The notes: generated from the letters alone by a model not told the origin. A stretch of DNA of 64,000 bases from an uncultured Oscillospiraceae bacterium (GCA_902478785.1 CABSMJ010000001.1:251477-315476), one strand, 5' to 3'; numbered from the stretch's first letter, positions 39,791 to 49,783 are shown. A program made the numbers and translations.

Positions 39791-40471
39791 ATGAACTCCG
39801 ACTTTTCCAAAAAGCTCTCCCTGCTGCGGCAGGAGCGGGGCGTCAGCCAGCGGACGGCGGCGGCGGACCTGGGCATCTCCCAGGCCCTGCTGAGCCACTA
39901 TGAAAACGGCATTCGGGAGCCGGGACTGCCCTTCGTGGTCCGGGCCTGCGACTACTATCACGTGTCCGCCGACTACATCCTGGGCCGGACGCTGTCCAAG
40001 GACGGGGCCATGATCGCCTCCGACGAGGTCTACGACCCGGAGGCGGAGCGCACCGGGGTCCTGAAGGGCTCCGTGCTGGCCACGCTGCAGAATAAGCTCC
40101 TCTCCGGCGCCATCTCCGTGCTCTTCGACCTGCTGGGGCGCCTTGGCGACCGGGACGCGGTGAACGCGGCGGGGGCCTATCTGGGCAGCGCGGTGTACCA
40201 GCTCTACCGCCACCTGTACCGCTGTGCCGGCCGGAACGAGGACTATTTCAGCGCCGAGCCGGACCTTTTTACCCTGGACGCGGTCAGCGCCGACATGAAG
40301 CTCTCCCAGGTCCGCTACGCCCGGGCCCTGGAGCGCCAGCGCCAGGAGAAGAAGGAGTTCCCGGACCTGTCCGATGAACATCTCCACGAGGCCTATCCCG
40401 GCCGGTGCCAGAGCGTGACCCAGGTGCTCCATAACACCGACACCCGCCTGGGCGGCCTGATGAAGGAGTGA
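39791..40471 (+). CDS. XRE-family helix-turn-helix regulator
   Basis: DNA-binding protein, 226 aa. The Cro/C1-type helix-turn-helix lies at about 8-62 (SLLRQERGVSQRTAAADLGI, LLSHYENGIREPG). The larger C-terminal part is mostly helical and unrecognised. It is followed after 10 bases by the MBOAT acyltransferase gene and probably regulates that operon. A hairpin with CCGCCG/CGGCGG arms lies just upstream, in the leader. Confidence 0.85.
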   Translation: MNSDFSKKLSLLRQERGVSQRTAAADLGISQALLSHYENGIREPGLPFVVRACDYYHVSADYILGRTLSKDGAMIASDEVYDPEAERTGVLKGSVLATLQNKLLSGAISVLFDLLGRLGDRDAVNAAGAYLGSAVYQLYRHLYRCAGRNEDYFSAEPDLFTLDAVSADMKLSQVRYARALERQRQEKKEFPDLSDEHLHEAYPGRCQSVTQVLHNTDTRLGGLMKE

Positions 40472-40481
40472 GGGACGGCCC

Positions 40482-41936
40482 ATGATCTTTCAGTCCTACG
40501 AGTTTTTGCTCTTTTTCGCCGTGACGCTGGCGGTGTGCCTGCCGGCAGCCCGGCGCAGCGTGCCTGCGGCCAAGGCCCTGCTGACTCTGGCCAGCCTCCT
40601 TTTCTACCTGTGGGGCTTTGAGGAGAACGCCCTGCTGGGCTTCGTGGTACTGCTGGCGGGCAGCTGGGTGAGCTTTTCCGCCGGGCGGTATCTCACCGCT
40701 CGCCGTCAGCGCGACGGCAGCGCCAAGGCGGTCTTTATCCTGGCGCTGATCTGGCACATCGCCGTGCTGGTGGCCTTCAAGTACACCGGCTTCCTCACCG
40801 GCGGCGCAGTGAGCGTCCCCTTTGTGCCCCTGGGCCTGAGCTTTTTCACCTTCCAGCAGCTGTGGTATCTCAAGGAGATCTGGACAGGCCAGTTCATCCC
40901 CTCCCGCTGGAGCCTGAGCGCCGGGGTGGACTTCCCCCTCTTTTCCTTCTTCTTCCCCACGGTGTCCTCGGGGCCCATTTTGCGGCCCGGGGCTTTCTTC
41001 CCCCAGCTTTCGGACGGGCGCTTTCTCCACCCCACCTGGACCGATGCCGGGGCAGGGCTCTACGCCATCGTTCTGGGCTGCGCCAAGAAGATCCTGCTGG
41101 CGGACTCCTTCGGCGTCCTGGTGGGAAACGGCTACGCCCACCTGACGGAGCTGGACACCGTCTCCGCCTCCATGGTGGTGCTGGGCTATACCCTGCAGCT
41201 GTACTTTGACTTCTCCGGCTACTGCGATATGGCCGCGGGCCTGGCAAGGCTCCTGGGGATCCGCCTGCCGGTGAACTTCGACTCTCCCTACCGCAGTCTC
41301 AGCGTGGGCGAGTTCTGGAAGCGCTGGCACATCACCCTCACCACCTTCTTGCGGGAGTGCCTGTACTTCCCCCTGGGCGGCAGCAAAAAGGGCACCGCCC
41401 GGACCTATTGCAACATCCTCATCATCTACCTGGTCAGCGGTCTGTGGCACGGTGCGGGCTGGACCTTTCTGCTGTGGGGCGCCCTCCACGGCCTGGCCCA
41501 GGTGGTGGAGCGACTGCTGGGCAAGCGCCGGGACAAGCTCCCCAAGTGGCTCCAGTGGGTACTGACCTTCGCCTTTGTCAACGTGGCCTGGGTATACTTC
41601 CGGGCCCCCAGCGTGGCGGAGGGCACCGCGGTGCTGCGGGCGGTCTTCTCCCTGCACTTTTCCAAGCCCCAGGCCTGGCTCTCCGAGGGCATCTTCTCCA
41701 GCGAGCTGGAGGCGGTGCGCATCCTGCTGCCGGCTCTGGCGCCCTGGCGCAACGTCCTGGCGGTGGCGGCTCTGTTCCTGGTGGCCATGGTCATTGTTCT
41801 GTGGCCCCGGAACACCATCCGGCAGATGGACCGTTTCAAGCCCACCTTCTGGCGGGGGGCGGCGCTGTTCGTCCTGGCCATGTGGTCGGTGCTGTCCTTC
41901 TCCGGCATCACCCAGTTCATCTACTCCAACTTTTAA
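40482..41936 (+). CDS. MBOAT-family O-acyltransferase (DltB/AlgI-like)
   Basis: Polytopic membrane protein, 484 aa, with about 11 membrane segments. The catalytic-type histidine is in SGLWHGAGWTFLLWG near 324, with upstream FDSPYRSLSVGEFWKRWH typical of AlgI/DltB. These proteins pass acyl groups across the membrane onto extracellular polymers (alginate, peptidoglycan, teichoic acid). Pairing with the next gene, an SGNH-type protein, matches the two-component acylation logic; the polymer is unknown. Confidence 0.9.
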   Translation: MIFQSYEFLLFFAVTLAVCLPAARRSVPAAKALLTLASLLFYLWGFEENALLGFVVLLAGSWVSFSAGRYLTARRQRDGSAKAVFILALIWHIAVLVAFKYTGFLTGGAVSVPFVPLGLSFFTFQQLWYLKEIWTGQFIPSRWSLSAGVDFPLFSFFFPTVSSGPILRPGAFFPQLSDGRFLHPTWTDAGAGLYAIVLGCAKKILLADSFGVLVGNGYAHLTELDTVSASMVVLGYTLQLYFDFSGYCDMAAGLARLLGIRLPVNFDSPYRSLSVGEFWKRWHITLTTFLRECLYFPLGGSKKGTARTYCNILIIYLVSGLWHGAGWTFLLWGALHGLAQVVERLLGKRRDKLPKWLQWVLTFAFVNVAWVYFRAPSVAEGTAVLRAVFSLHFSKPQAWLSEGIFSSELEAVRILLPALAPWRNVLAVAALFLVAMVIVLWPRNTIRQMDRFKPTFWRGAALFVLAMWSVLSFSGITQFIYSNF

Positions 41937-41951
41937 GGGGGGAAAATCGAC

Positions 41952-42989
41952 ATGGAAAAATCCTATCGGCGCTGGACCCTGGGACTGGTGGGCGCCATCC
42001 TGGCGGCCCTCGTCCTGTGCGCTGGCTTTGTCCGTGTGGTGGACCCTTTTTTCCACTACCGCAGTCCGGACCCGGAGGCGGAGGTCTGGTTCGATCAGCG
42101 CTATCAGACTGCGGGCCTCATTCGCAGCCAGGACTATGAGACCATCCTCATGGGCACCTCCCTGGCCGCCAACTACCGCCCGCTGTGGTTCGACGCCTTC
42201 TATGACACCTCCACCGTGAAGATCACCTTCCCCAACGGCGGCTTCCACGAGTTCACCCAGGCCCTGGACTACGCCTACGAGACCCACGACGTCAAGCGGG
42301 TGATCTTCGGCCTGGACCCCAACATCCTCTGCCGCAGCGTGGAAGAGGCCCCCGATGAGCTGCCCGCCTATCTCTACGACACCAACCCCTGGAACGACGG
42401 GCCCTACCTCTTCAACAAGGATGTGCTGATCCGGTCTCTCTATGTGCTGCGGGAAAAGGCGGCTGGCAACACCCAGGCCCTTCAGGACGCCTTTTTGTGG
42501 GACGGGGACGTGTTCTTTTCCAAGGAGCTGGCTCTGGCCAGCTATCCCCGGCCTGAGCCTACGGGCACTGTGGAACCGGCAGACGCCTTCTTAGACATCT
42601 GCCAGGAGAATCTCCAAGTGGTGGAGGGCTGGCTGGAGGCCCACCCGGACACGCAGTTCGTCTTTTACTACTCCCCTTACAGCATCCTCTTCTGGGACAA
42701 GATGCAGCGCCTGGGCCAGACCGACGCCATGATCGAGATGCTCAAGTATGCCACGGCCCAGCTTCTGACCTATGACAACGCGGAGGTCCAGTGCTTTTTG
42801 ACTGACACGGACATCATCACCAACCTGGACAACTACGCCGACCACATCCATGTGGCCGGGCGCATCACCTACCGGATGGCCCAGGCCATGCCCGGCGGCG
42901 CCTACCGCTTAACGGAGAAAAATTACGAGAGCAAACTGGACGCTCTGCGGGAATTTGTGGTAAACTACGACTACGACAGTATTTGGTGA
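41952..42989 (+). CDS. SGNH-hydrolase-like membrane-anchored acyl-transfer partner
   Basis: Protein of 345 aa with one N-terminal membrane anchor (about 12-30) and an extracellular domain. ILMGTSLAANYR (about 65-76) looks like the nucleophile block with Ser in GTS, and DHIHVAG near 298 fits the DxxH catalytic block, as in AlgJ/AlgX and DltD-like proteins. It likely completes O-acylation of a surface polymer together with the MBOAT protein directly upstream. Enzyme class is inferred from motifs and context. Confidence 0.75.
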   Translation: MEKSYRRWTLGLVGAILAALVLCAGFVRVVDPFFHYRSPDPEAEVWFDQRYQTAGLIRSQDYETILMGTSLAANYRPLWFDAFYDTSTVKITFPNGGFHEFTQALDYAYETHDVKRVIFGLDPNILCRSVEEAPDELPAYLYDTNPWNDGPYLFNKDVLIRSLYVLREKAAGNTQALQDAFLWDGDVFFSKELALASYPRPEPTGTVEPADAFLDICQENLQVVEGWLEAHPDTQFVFYYSPYSILFWDKMQRLGQTDAMIEMLKYATAQLLTYDNAEVQCFLTDTDIITNLDNYADHIHVAGRITYRMAQAMPGGAYRLTEKNYESKLDALREFVVNYDYDSIW

Positions 42990-42991
42990 GC

Positions 42992-43010
42992 GCGCCCCCT
43001 GATGGGGCGC
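42992..43010 (+). terminator. weak hairpin between the SGNH-like gene and lepA
   Basis: GCGCCCC/GGGGCGC stem with a 5-nt loop right after the stop; no T-run, so it may only attenuate read-through. Confidence 0.35.
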
Positions 43011-43070
43011 CTCTGACCTTTGATTTGACGGCCCGCACCCATCGGGCCGGCCCAAGGAGGGTATCACACT

Positions 43071-44876
43071 ATGACAGATCTATCCCATATCCGCAACTTC
43101 TCCATCATCGCCCACATCGACCACGGCAAATCCACCCTGGCCGACCGGCTGCTGGAAAAGTGCGGTGCCGTGGCGGAGCGGGACATGGAGAGCCAGCTGC
43201 TGGACAACATGGACCTGGAAAAGGAGCGGGGCATCACCATCAAGGCCCGGGCCGTCTCCTTCCACTACAAGGCCCAAAACGGCGAGACTTACCTTTTGAA
43301 CCTCATCGACACCCCGGGCCACGTGGACTTCAACTATGAGGTCTCCCGGTCCCTGGCCGCCTGCGAGGGCGCGGTGCTGGTGGTGGACGCCACCCAGGGC
43401 ATCGAGGCCCAGACCCTGGCCAATACCTATCTTGCCATGGAGCACAATCTGGAGATCCTGCCGGTGGTGAACAAGATCGACCTGCCCGCCGCCGATCCTA
43501 AGCGGGTGAAGGACGAGATCGAGAACATCCTGGCCCTGCCCGCCGAGGACGCCCCGGAGATCTCCGCCAAAATGGGCATCAATATCGACGCGGTGCTGGA
43601 GGACATCGTCCAGAACATCCCCGCCCCCAAGGGGGATGTGAACGCCCCTCTGCGGGCGCTGATCTTCGACAGCTACTACGACAGCTACAAGGGCGTCATC
43701 GTCTATATGCGCCTGATGGACGGCGCCATCCGCCCCGGCATGGACGTGAAGATGATGGCCACCGGCGCCACCTACAAGGTGGTGGAGTGCGGCCTGATGA
43801 AGCCCTTTGGCCTCCAGCCCACCGACTGCCTCCAGGCCGGCGACGTGGGCTACTTCACCGCCAGCATCAAGACCGTCAGCTCCACCCAGGTGGGTGACAC
43901 CGTCACCGGCGTGGAGAATCCCGCGGCGGAGCCCCTGCCGGGCTACCGGAAGGTGCAGCCCATGGTCTACTGCGGCATCTACACCGAGGACGGCTCCAAG
44001 TACCCCGACCTGCGGGACGCCCTGGAAAAGCTCCAGCTCAACGACGCTTCCCTGAGCTTCGAGCCCGAGTCCTCCGTGGCCTTGGGCTTCGGCTTCCGGT
44101 GCGGCTTTTTGGGGATGCTCCATATGGAGGTTATCCAGGAGCGGCTGGAGCGGGAGTTCGACCTGGACCTGGTGACCACCCTGCCTTCGGTCATCTACGA
44201 GGTCACCTGCACCGACGGCTCCCTGGTCCGAGTGGACAACCCCCACAACTACCCCGACCCCGCCCGCATCGACCACGCCCAGGAGCCCTATGTGAAGGTC
44301 ACCATCATCACCCCCAACGACTATGTGGGCAACATCATGCCCATGTGCCAGGACCGGCGGGGCGAGTTCAAGGATATGCAGTATCTGGACACCAACCTGG
44401 TGGAGCTGCACTATCAGATGCCCCTCAACGAGATCATCTACGACTTCTTCGACACCCTCAAGGCCAACACCAAGGGCTACGCCTCGTTGGACTATGAGCT
44501 CTCCGGCTATCGGGACAGCGAGCTGGTGAAGGTGGACATCCTGCTCAACGGCGACCAGGTGGATGCCCTGAGCTTCATTGCCCACAAGGACAAGGCCTAT
44601 CCCCGGGCCCGGAAGCTGTGCGAAAAGCTCAAGGAGAACATCCCCCGCCAGCTCTTCGAGGTGCCTGTCCAGGCGGCCATCGGCGGCCGCATCATCGCCC
44701 GGGAGACCGTCAAGGCCATGCGCAAGGACGTGCTGGCCAAGTGCTACGGCGGCGACATCACCCGGAAGAAGAAGCTGCTGGAAAAGCAAAAGGAGGGCAA
44801 AAAGAAGATGCGCTCTCTGGGCAGCGTCCAGATCCCCACGGAGGCTTTCCTGGCTGTCCTCAAGCTGGACGAGTGA
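43071..44876 (+). CDS. lepA: elongation factor 4 (LepA)
   Basis: Ribosome-associated GTPase, 601 aa, full length. The G domain has [15 protein letters not shown] (G1), DTPGHVDF (G3) and NKIDLPAA (G4); EF-G-like domains II, III and V follow, then the LepA-specific C-terminal domain ([34 protein letters not shown]). Thought to help initiation or back-translocation under stress. Strong AAGGAGGG site. A perfect terminator follows. Confidence 0.97.
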   Translation: MTDLSHIRNFSIIAHIDHGKSTLADRLLEKCGAVAERDMESQLLDNMDLEKERGITIKARAVSFHYKAQNGETYLLNLIDTPGHVDFNYEVSRSLAACEGAVLVVDATQGIEAQTLANTYLAMEHNLEILPVVNKIDLPAADPKRVKDEIENILALPAEDAPEISAKMGINIDAVLEDIVQNIPAPKGDVNAPLRALIFDSYYDSYKGVIVYMRLMDGAIRPGMDVKMMATGATYKVVECGLMKPFGLQPTDCLQAGDVGYFTASIKTVSSTQVGDTVTGVENPAAEPLPGYRKVQPMVYCGIYTEDGSKYPDLRDALEKLQLNDASLSFEPESSVALGFGFRCGFLGMLHMEVIQERLEREFDLDLVTTLPSVIYEVTCTDGSLVRVDNPHNYPDPARIDHAQEPYVKVTIITPNDYVGNIMPMCQDRRGEFKDMQYLDTNLVELHYQMPLNEIIYDFFDTLKANTKGYASLDYELSGYRDSELVKVDILLNGDQVDALSFIAHKDKAYPRARKLCEKLKENIPRQLFEVPVQAAIGGRIIARETVKAMRKDVLAKCYGGDITRKKKLLEKQKEGKKKMRSLGSVQIPTEAFLAVLKLDE

Positions 44877-44912
44877 GCCAAAATCCGTTCCCCAGCAGAG
44901 GCAACAACAGCA

Positions 44913-44957
44913 AAATAAGCGATACCCGGCAAAACCGGGTATCGCTTATTTTTTCCG
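44913..44957 (+). terminator. intrinsic terminator of lepA
   Basis: A perfect 17-bp stem (44913-44929 with 44935-44951) and T-run. Confidence 0.93.
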
Positions 44958-45079
44958 CCGGGTGGGCACAGCGGTGCTCCACAGCAAAAAACAGCGGCAA
45001 AGCGTGTAACCAACCGGGCCCAGAGGGTGCTTATGAAGGAGAAGGGCCTTTCAATACAGGGGAAAGGAGAGGAAAAGCC

Positions 45080-45640
45080 ATGGAGGACCGTGAGATCGTA
45101 GAGCTGTATCTTGCCCGGGACGAGAGGGCCATCCGCCACACCGCCCAGGCCTTTGGGAGCCGTCTGCGGGCCCTGGCCTATGGCATCGTTCAGGACCGGC
45201 AAACCGCCGAGGAATGTGAAAGCGACACCTATCTGGAGGCCTGGAACAGCATCCCGCCCCACGAGCCGAGGGACTATCTCTATCCGTTTCTCGCCCGGAT
45301 CACCCGCCACATCTCCCTGAATCGCTGCCGCCAGCGCAGCCGGCTCAAGCGCAGCGCATTCCTCTGTGAGCTGAGCACGGAGCTGGAGCAGTGCCTCCCG
45401 GCCCCGGATGATCTCAGCTGCCGCCTGGACGATCTAGCGCTGCGGGAGGCCATCAACGGATTCTTAGGCACCCTCAGCCCGGAGAAGCGGAATATCTTCC
45501 TGCGCCGCTACTGGTATCTGGACTCCATCGCCGACATCTCCCATCGCTTTGCCCTGTCCCAGAGCAAAGTGAAGACCACCCTGTTCCGCAGCCGGAATCA
45601 GCTGCGGGCATATCTGGAAAAGGAAGGGTATACGCTATGA
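45080..45640 (+). CDS. ECF-type RNA polymerase sigma factor
   Basis: Sigma-70-family factor, 186 aa. Region 2 covers about 15-85 (TAEECESDTYLEAWNSIP) and region 4 about 125-180 (SPEKRNIFLRRYWYLDSIAD). The ATG at 45080 follows AGGAGAGG. The next gene overlaps the stop (ATGA) and encodes a membrane protein of the anti-sigma type, so the pair is probably a self-regulated envelope or stress response. TGTAAC at about 45,005 could be an ECF-type -35. Confidence 0.88.
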   Translation: MEDREIVELYLARDERAIRHTAQAFGSRLRALAYGIVQDRQTAEECESDTYLEAWNSIPPHEPRDYLYPFLARITRHISLNRCRQRSRLKRSAFLCELSTELEQCLPAPDDLSCRLDDLALREAINGFLGTLSPEKRNIFLRRYWYLDSIADISHRFALSQSKVKTTLFRSRNQLRAYLEKEGYTL

Positions 45641-46656
45641 GAGGAAACGAGTTTTTGGATAAAATGGAGCTGGTGGACCCGGCCTATGTGGCGGCCGCGG
45701 ATGTCCTGCCAAAGCCCAAAAGGCACCCTGTCAGACGGTGGTGCGCCGCGGCGGCGTGCCTGTGCCTTGTCTTTTGCCTGGCGGTGCCCGCCATGGCGGC
45801 CTCCATCCCCGCCGCCTATGAGCTGCTGTACGCCGTCTCCCCCGCCACGGCCCAATTCTTCAAGCCCGTGGAGCTGTCCTGCGAGGACAACGGCATCCGC
45901 ATGGAGGTCACCGCAGCCTACATCCACGACGACACCGCCCAGATCTATATCGCCATGCAGGATCTGGAGGACACAAGAGTGGATGAGACCATGGATCTCT
46001 TTGACAGCTATGCGATCCACACCCCCTTTGACTGCACGGGACGTTGCGACCTGGCAGGCTATGACCCGGACACCCAGACCGCCACGTTCCTCATCACCAT
46101 TCAGCAGTGGAACAAGCAGGAGATCACCGGCGACAAGCTCACCTTCTCCGTCCGGGAATTTTTGAGCGGCAAGGAGACCTGGCAGGGCGTCCTTGCCGAC
46201 GTAAGCCTGGAGGATGCGGCGGAAAACGCCGCTGCCCAGACCGTGGAGCCCCGGGGCCTGAGCGGAGATGACTCGCTTGCCGCCGCAGGCACACAAACCG
46301 TTCTCCAGCCCGCCGGCGACCTGGCCTCGCCCACCGACGGCGTGACCCTGACTGCCATGGGCTATGTGGACGGCCGCCTCCATGTGCAGGTGCACTACGC
46401 CGACATCCTCACCACCGACAACCACGGCTCCCTCTCCCTGCTCCACAGGGAAAGCGGCCAAATGCTCTCCTGTGCAGCCTCCGTGGCCTTCTTTGATGAG
46501 GAGGGAACAGGAAGCTACGAGGACTATATCTTCCCCGATGTGCCCGCCGATGCCCTGAGCGATTATGCGCTGTACGGGGAATTCGTCACCTCCCGGGGAG
46601 CAGTGAAAGGAAACTGGAGCGTCACCTTCCCGCTGGAAAATACCCCCGGCCAATAA
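45637..46656 (+). CDS. DUF4179-like membrane protein, probable anti-sigma factor
   Basis: Protein of 339 aa with a short cytoplasmic N-terminus (about 1-35), one membrane helix (about 36-55, AAACLCLVFCLAVPAMAA) and a long outer domain resembling DUF4179. Overlap with the sigma gene and this topology suggest it holds the ECF sigma factor at the membrane until a signal arrives. The N-terminal part is short for a classical zinc anti-sigma domain and has no HxxxCxxC motif. Confidence 0.72.
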   Translation: MRGNEFLDKMELVDPAYVAAADVLPKPKRHPVRRWCAAAACLCLVFCLAVPAMAASIPAAYELLYAVSPATAQFFKPVELSCEDNGIRMEVTAAYIHDDTAQIYIAMQDLEDTRVDETMDLFDSYAIHTPFDCTGRCDLAGYDPDTQTATFLITIQQWNKQEITGDKLTFSVREFLSGKETWQGVLADVSLEDAAENAAAQTVEPRGLSGDDSLAAAGTQTVLQPAGDLASPTDGVTLTAMGYVDGRLHVQVHYADILTTDNHGSLSLLHRESGQMLSCAASVAFFDEEGTGSYEDYIFPDVPADALSDYALYGEFVTSRGAVKGNWSVTFPLENTPGQ

Positions 46657-46683
46657 CACGCCCTCCAGGGGACCTGTGCCCGC

Positions 46684-46719
46684 AAAAAAGGGACGGCATG
46701 GCAAAAGCCATGCCGTCCC
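46684..46719 (-). terminator. terminator of the P-type ATPase gene
   Basis: A perfect 13-bp stem (46690-46702 with 46707-46719); the minus strand continues into TTTTTT. It lies about 160 bases past the ATPase stop and also directly follows the plus-strand anti-sigma gene. Confidence 0.7.
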
Positions 46720-46877
46720 TGAAAAATAGGACCGTCTTTTTCCGCGTCTTTGTCCTCCTGGGCGAAGGCGCTTTTTCCTATGCAAAAGCACAGGAAAATA
46801 GACACGTACCGTCGGACTTTTTCTGTTTTCCCGGTGCGCTCTTGGCGCAGGAAGTTTCCCGCCCGGAAGGGACGTGC

Positions 46878-49466
46878 TTACTTGCCGGAGCGGGTGCGGA
46901 TGGCCTTGAGCAGCTGGATCACCAGCATACTGCCAAGGGCCAGGCCCACGATGGCGCCCAGCAGAGGCGCGGACAGGGGGGCCACCTGGAACAGAGGCTC
47001 CAGAGGCGGAATCACCAGCACCGCACCCAGCAGCACCGCACCGATGATAAAGGCGCCCTGAAGGTACTTGTTGGAGAAGAACTGGTGGGTAAAGAGCACC
47101 GGGTGAGCGGACTTGCAGTTGAAGCCGTGGAACAGGCGGCTGAGGCACAATGTGGCGAAAGCCATGGTGCTGGCGGTCTCGGCGCCGCCGTGGCTCAGGC
47201 CGATGTGGAAGGCGGCAATGGTGGCCAGGGCGATGACCAGGCCCTCCACCGCCACGCTGGTGAGGAAGGGACGGGTCAGGATGCCTTCACTGCGGGGCCG
47301 GGGCTTCTCCCTCATGACCTCGTCGGTGTGGGGCTCCAGGCCCAGGGCGATGGCAGGAAGGCTGTCGGTGAGCAGGTTAATGAACAGCAGATGCACCGCC
47401 GTAAAGGGCACCGGCAGCGCCGCCAGGGAGGCATAGAGCACCGTCAGGATGCCCGCCGTGTTGCCGGAGAGCAGGAACTGGATGGCCCGCTTGATGTTGG
47501 CATAGACGTTCCGGCCGTTTTTCACAGCCTGGATGATGGTGGCGAAGTTGTCGTCCGCCAGCACCATGCCGGCGGCGTCCTTGGACACCTCTGTGCCGGT
47601 GATACCCATGGCCACGCCGATGTCCGCCTGCTTCAAAGCCGGGGCGTCGTTGACGCCGTCGCCGGTCATGGCCACCAGGTTGCCCCGGTCCTGCCAGGCC
47701 CGGACGATGCGGATCTTGTGCTCCGGGGACACCCGGGCATAGACGCTGACCCGAGGCACGAACTCCCGCAGCTCCTCGTCGCTCATGGAGTCGATGACAG
47801 AGCCCTCAACGGCCTCGGTGCCGGGGGTGAGGATGCCGATCTCCTTGGCGATGGCAGAGGCGGTGATCTTATGGTCGCCGGTGATCATCACCGGCCGGAT
47901 GCCGGCGGCGATGCACTCTGCCACGGCCTGCTTGGACTCCTCCCGGGGCGGGTCCATCATGGCGATGAGGCCCAGGAAGACCATGGCGCTCTCGTCGCAC
48001 AGGTTCAGGGACGGCTGGTCCATGACCCGGCAGCTGAATGCCAGCACACGGAGGCCCTCCTTGGACAGCTCCTCGTTGACCGCCAGGATCTGCTGCTTTT
48101 CCTCCTCACCCAGGGTGGTCCGGTCCAGCAGCACGTCCACGGCGCCCTTGGTGACCATGAGCAGCTCCCCCTTGACCTGGTTCAGGGTGGACATGAGCTT
48201 GCGGTCGGAGTCGAAGGGGATCTCCGCCACACGGGGATACTTCTGACGGGTGACCTCCTCGTCAAAGCCGAAGCGCTCGCCCAGACGGACCAGGGCGGTC
48301 TCGGTGGGGTCGCCCACCTCGCCCTGTTCATTGACGGTGGCGTCGCTGCACAAAAGGGCTGCCCGCAGCAGATCCCGCTGGGCGGGGTCGTCGAAGTTGG
48401 CCTCCTCCACCGGGATCACCTTTCCACCGGCATAGTACTTCTGGACGGTCATCTTGTTCTGGGTCAGAGTGCCGGTCTTGTCGGAGCAGATGACGGACAC
48501 GCTGCCCAGGCCCTCCACCGCCTGGAGGTTGCGGATGATGGCGTTCTCCTTGGCCATCTTCTGGGTGCCAAAGGAGAGGACGATGGTGACGATGGAGCTC
48601 AGGGCCTCAGGGATGGCAGCCACGGCCAGAGCCACGGCGAAGAGGAACGCGTTCATCACCGGCTCATCCCGGAGGAACACGCTGACGCCGAAGAGCAGGG
48701 CGCAGATGACCAGGATGATGATGGACAGCTTCCGGCCGAACTGGTCCAGGCTCACCTGCAGGGGGGTCTTTTTCTCCTCGGTGTTTTTCAGCAGCGTGGC
48801 GATATGGCCCATCTCCGTGTTCATACCGATGCCGGTGACCAGGAAGGTGGCCCGGCCATAGGTGACGAAGCTGCCGGAAAAGACCATGTTCTTCCGGTCG
48901 CCCAGAGGCACCTCACTGGAGATGTCGTCCAGCTCCTTCTCCACCGGCAGACTCTCGCCGGTGAGGGCGCTCTCGGCCACCTTCAAGCTGGCGCAATCCA
49001 GCAGCCGTCCGTCGGCGCAGACAAAGTCGCCGGCCTCCAGCTGTACCACGTCGCCCACGGTGACCTCACTGCCGGGGATCTCCACCACGGCGCCGTCCCG
49101 CAGCACCTTGGCCGTGGGTGCGGAGAGTTTTTTCAGGCTGTCCAGGGAGGCGGTGGCCTTCACCGTCTGGAACGTGCCCAGGATGGCGTTCATGGTGATG
49201 ACCGCCAGAATGACGATAGTGCTCTCCACATCGCCCAGAGCGGCGGAGATGATGGCAGCGATGATCAAAATGATAACCAGGAAATCCTTGAACTGCTCCA
49301 GGAAGATCATGGGGATGCTCTTGCGCTTCCCCGCCTGGAGTTCATTGGGGCCGTATTGCTCCTGACGCTGGCGGGCCTCCTGACTGGTAAGGCCTGCGTC
49401 GGAGACTTTCATGTCCCGGAACAGCTCCATTCTCGTTTTTTGATAGACCGGCTTTTCGTTTGGCAT
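46878..49466 (-). CDS. P-type cation-transporting ATPase (PMCA-like, probable Mn2+/Ca2+ exporter)
   Basis: Ion pump of the P2 class, 862 aa. The N-terminal cation-ATPase domain (SQEARQRQEQYGPNEL), actuator TGES in ALTGESLPVEKE, M4 motif AIPEALSSIVTI, phosphorylated D329 in CSDKTGTLTQNK, and MTGDGVNDAPALK are all present, with C-terminal membrane segments. By sequence it would be called a Ca2+ pump, but a yybP-ykoY-type Mn2+ riboswitch leads the transcript, so Mn2+ efflux is a good prediction. ATG at 49466 has better spacing from AAAGGA than the ATG at 49472. Confidence 0.92.
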   Translation of the reverse strand: MPNEKPVYQKTRMELFRDMKVSDAGLTSQEARQRQEQYGPNELQAGKRKSIPMIFLEQFKDFLVIILIIAAIISAALGDVESTIVILAVITMNAILGTFQTVKATASLDSLKKLSAPTAKVLRDGAVVEIPGSEVTVGDVVQLEAGDFVCADGRLLDCASLKVAESALTGESLPVEKELDDISSEVPLGDRKNMVFSGSFVTYGRATFLVTGIGMNTEMGHIATLLKNTEEKKTPLQVSLDQFGRKLSIIILVICALLFGVSVFLRDEPVMNAFLFAVALAVAAIPEALSSIVTIVLSFGTQKMAKENAIIRNLQAVEGLGSVSVICSDKTGTLTQNKMTVQKYYAGGKVIPVEEANFDDPAQRDLLRAALLCSDATVNEQGEVGDPTETALVRLGERFGFDEEVTRQKYPRVAEIPFDSDRKLMSTLNQVKGELLMVTKGAVDVLLDRTTLGEEEKQQILAVNEELSKEGLRVLAFSCRVMDQPSLNLCDESAMVFLGLIAMMDPPREESKQAVAECIAAGIRPVMITGDHKITASAIAKEIGILTPGTEAVEGSVIDSMSDEELREFVPRVSVYARVSPEHKIRIVRAWQDRGNLVAMTGDGVNDAPALKQADIGVAMGITGTEVSKDAAGMVLADDNFATIIQAVKNGRNVYANIKRAIQFLLSGNTAGILTVLYASLAALPVPFTAVHLLFINLLTDSLPAIALGLEPHTDEVMREKPRPRSEGILTRPFLTSVAVEGLVIALATIAAFHIGLSHGGAETASTMAFATLCLSRLFHGFNCKSAHPVLFTHQFFSNKYLQGAFIIGAVLLGAVLVIPPLEPLFQVAPLSAPLLGAIVGLALGSMLVIQLLKAIRTRSGK

Positions 49467-49484
49467 ATCCATCTTTCCTTTCTC

Positions 49485-49637
49485 GGTGGCACGCAAAAAA
49501 GGCGAGGCCTTTTGCGTCAACACCCCAGCATTGATGCAAAAGTCTCGCCATTTCAATCCGCAGCGGGGCCAAAAGCCCGTACTGACGCCCACGGATACAC
49601 AAGCAGTATGTGCCAGCTACTCCCTTTTCGTCTTGCT
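49485..49637 (-). ncRNA. yybP-ykoY (Mn2+) riboswitch upstream of the P-type ATPase gene
   Basis: The minus-strand leader has the two conserved loop elements in order: AAGGGAGTAGC near the 5' end and GGCGAGACTTTTGC near the 3' side, with a GC-rich paired middle (GTACGGGC, GGCCCC). A terminator-like AAAGGC/GCCTTT hairpin with T-run (about 49,485-49,505) follows. Mn2+ binding normally turns such genes on. Confidence 0.88.
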
Positions 49638-49666
49638 ATCATATCCCGTTTTTTCCGCGGTGTCAA
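49638..49666 (-). promoter_or_regulatory. promoter of the riboswitch/P-type ATPase transcript
   Basis: Minus strand TTGACA (complement of 49661-49666), 17-nt spacer, TATGAT (complement of 49638-49643). Confidence 0.88.
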
Positions 49667-49704
49667 GAAAAATTTTGTCGAGGAAACATTTTCCTCTCTC
49701 CTCC

Positions 49705-49746
49705 AGAGAAAAAAGAGGGAAGGCACACGAAAATGTGTACCTTCCC
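49705..49746 (-). terminator. terminator of the hemerythrin-CheX gene
   Basis: Minus strand: a 12-bp stem with one mismatch (49746-49735 with 49728-49717), then TCTTTTTTC. Confidence 0.85.
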
Positions 49747-49783
49747 TTCAATCTAGGCAGTAAAAACGACCGTTTTCCGGTTT

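Noticed and set aside
44880..45080. Extended start for the ECF sigma gene reading back into lepA
   Set aside because: The upstream frame crosses the lepA terminator and has no homology; the ATG at 45080 has a strong ribosome site.
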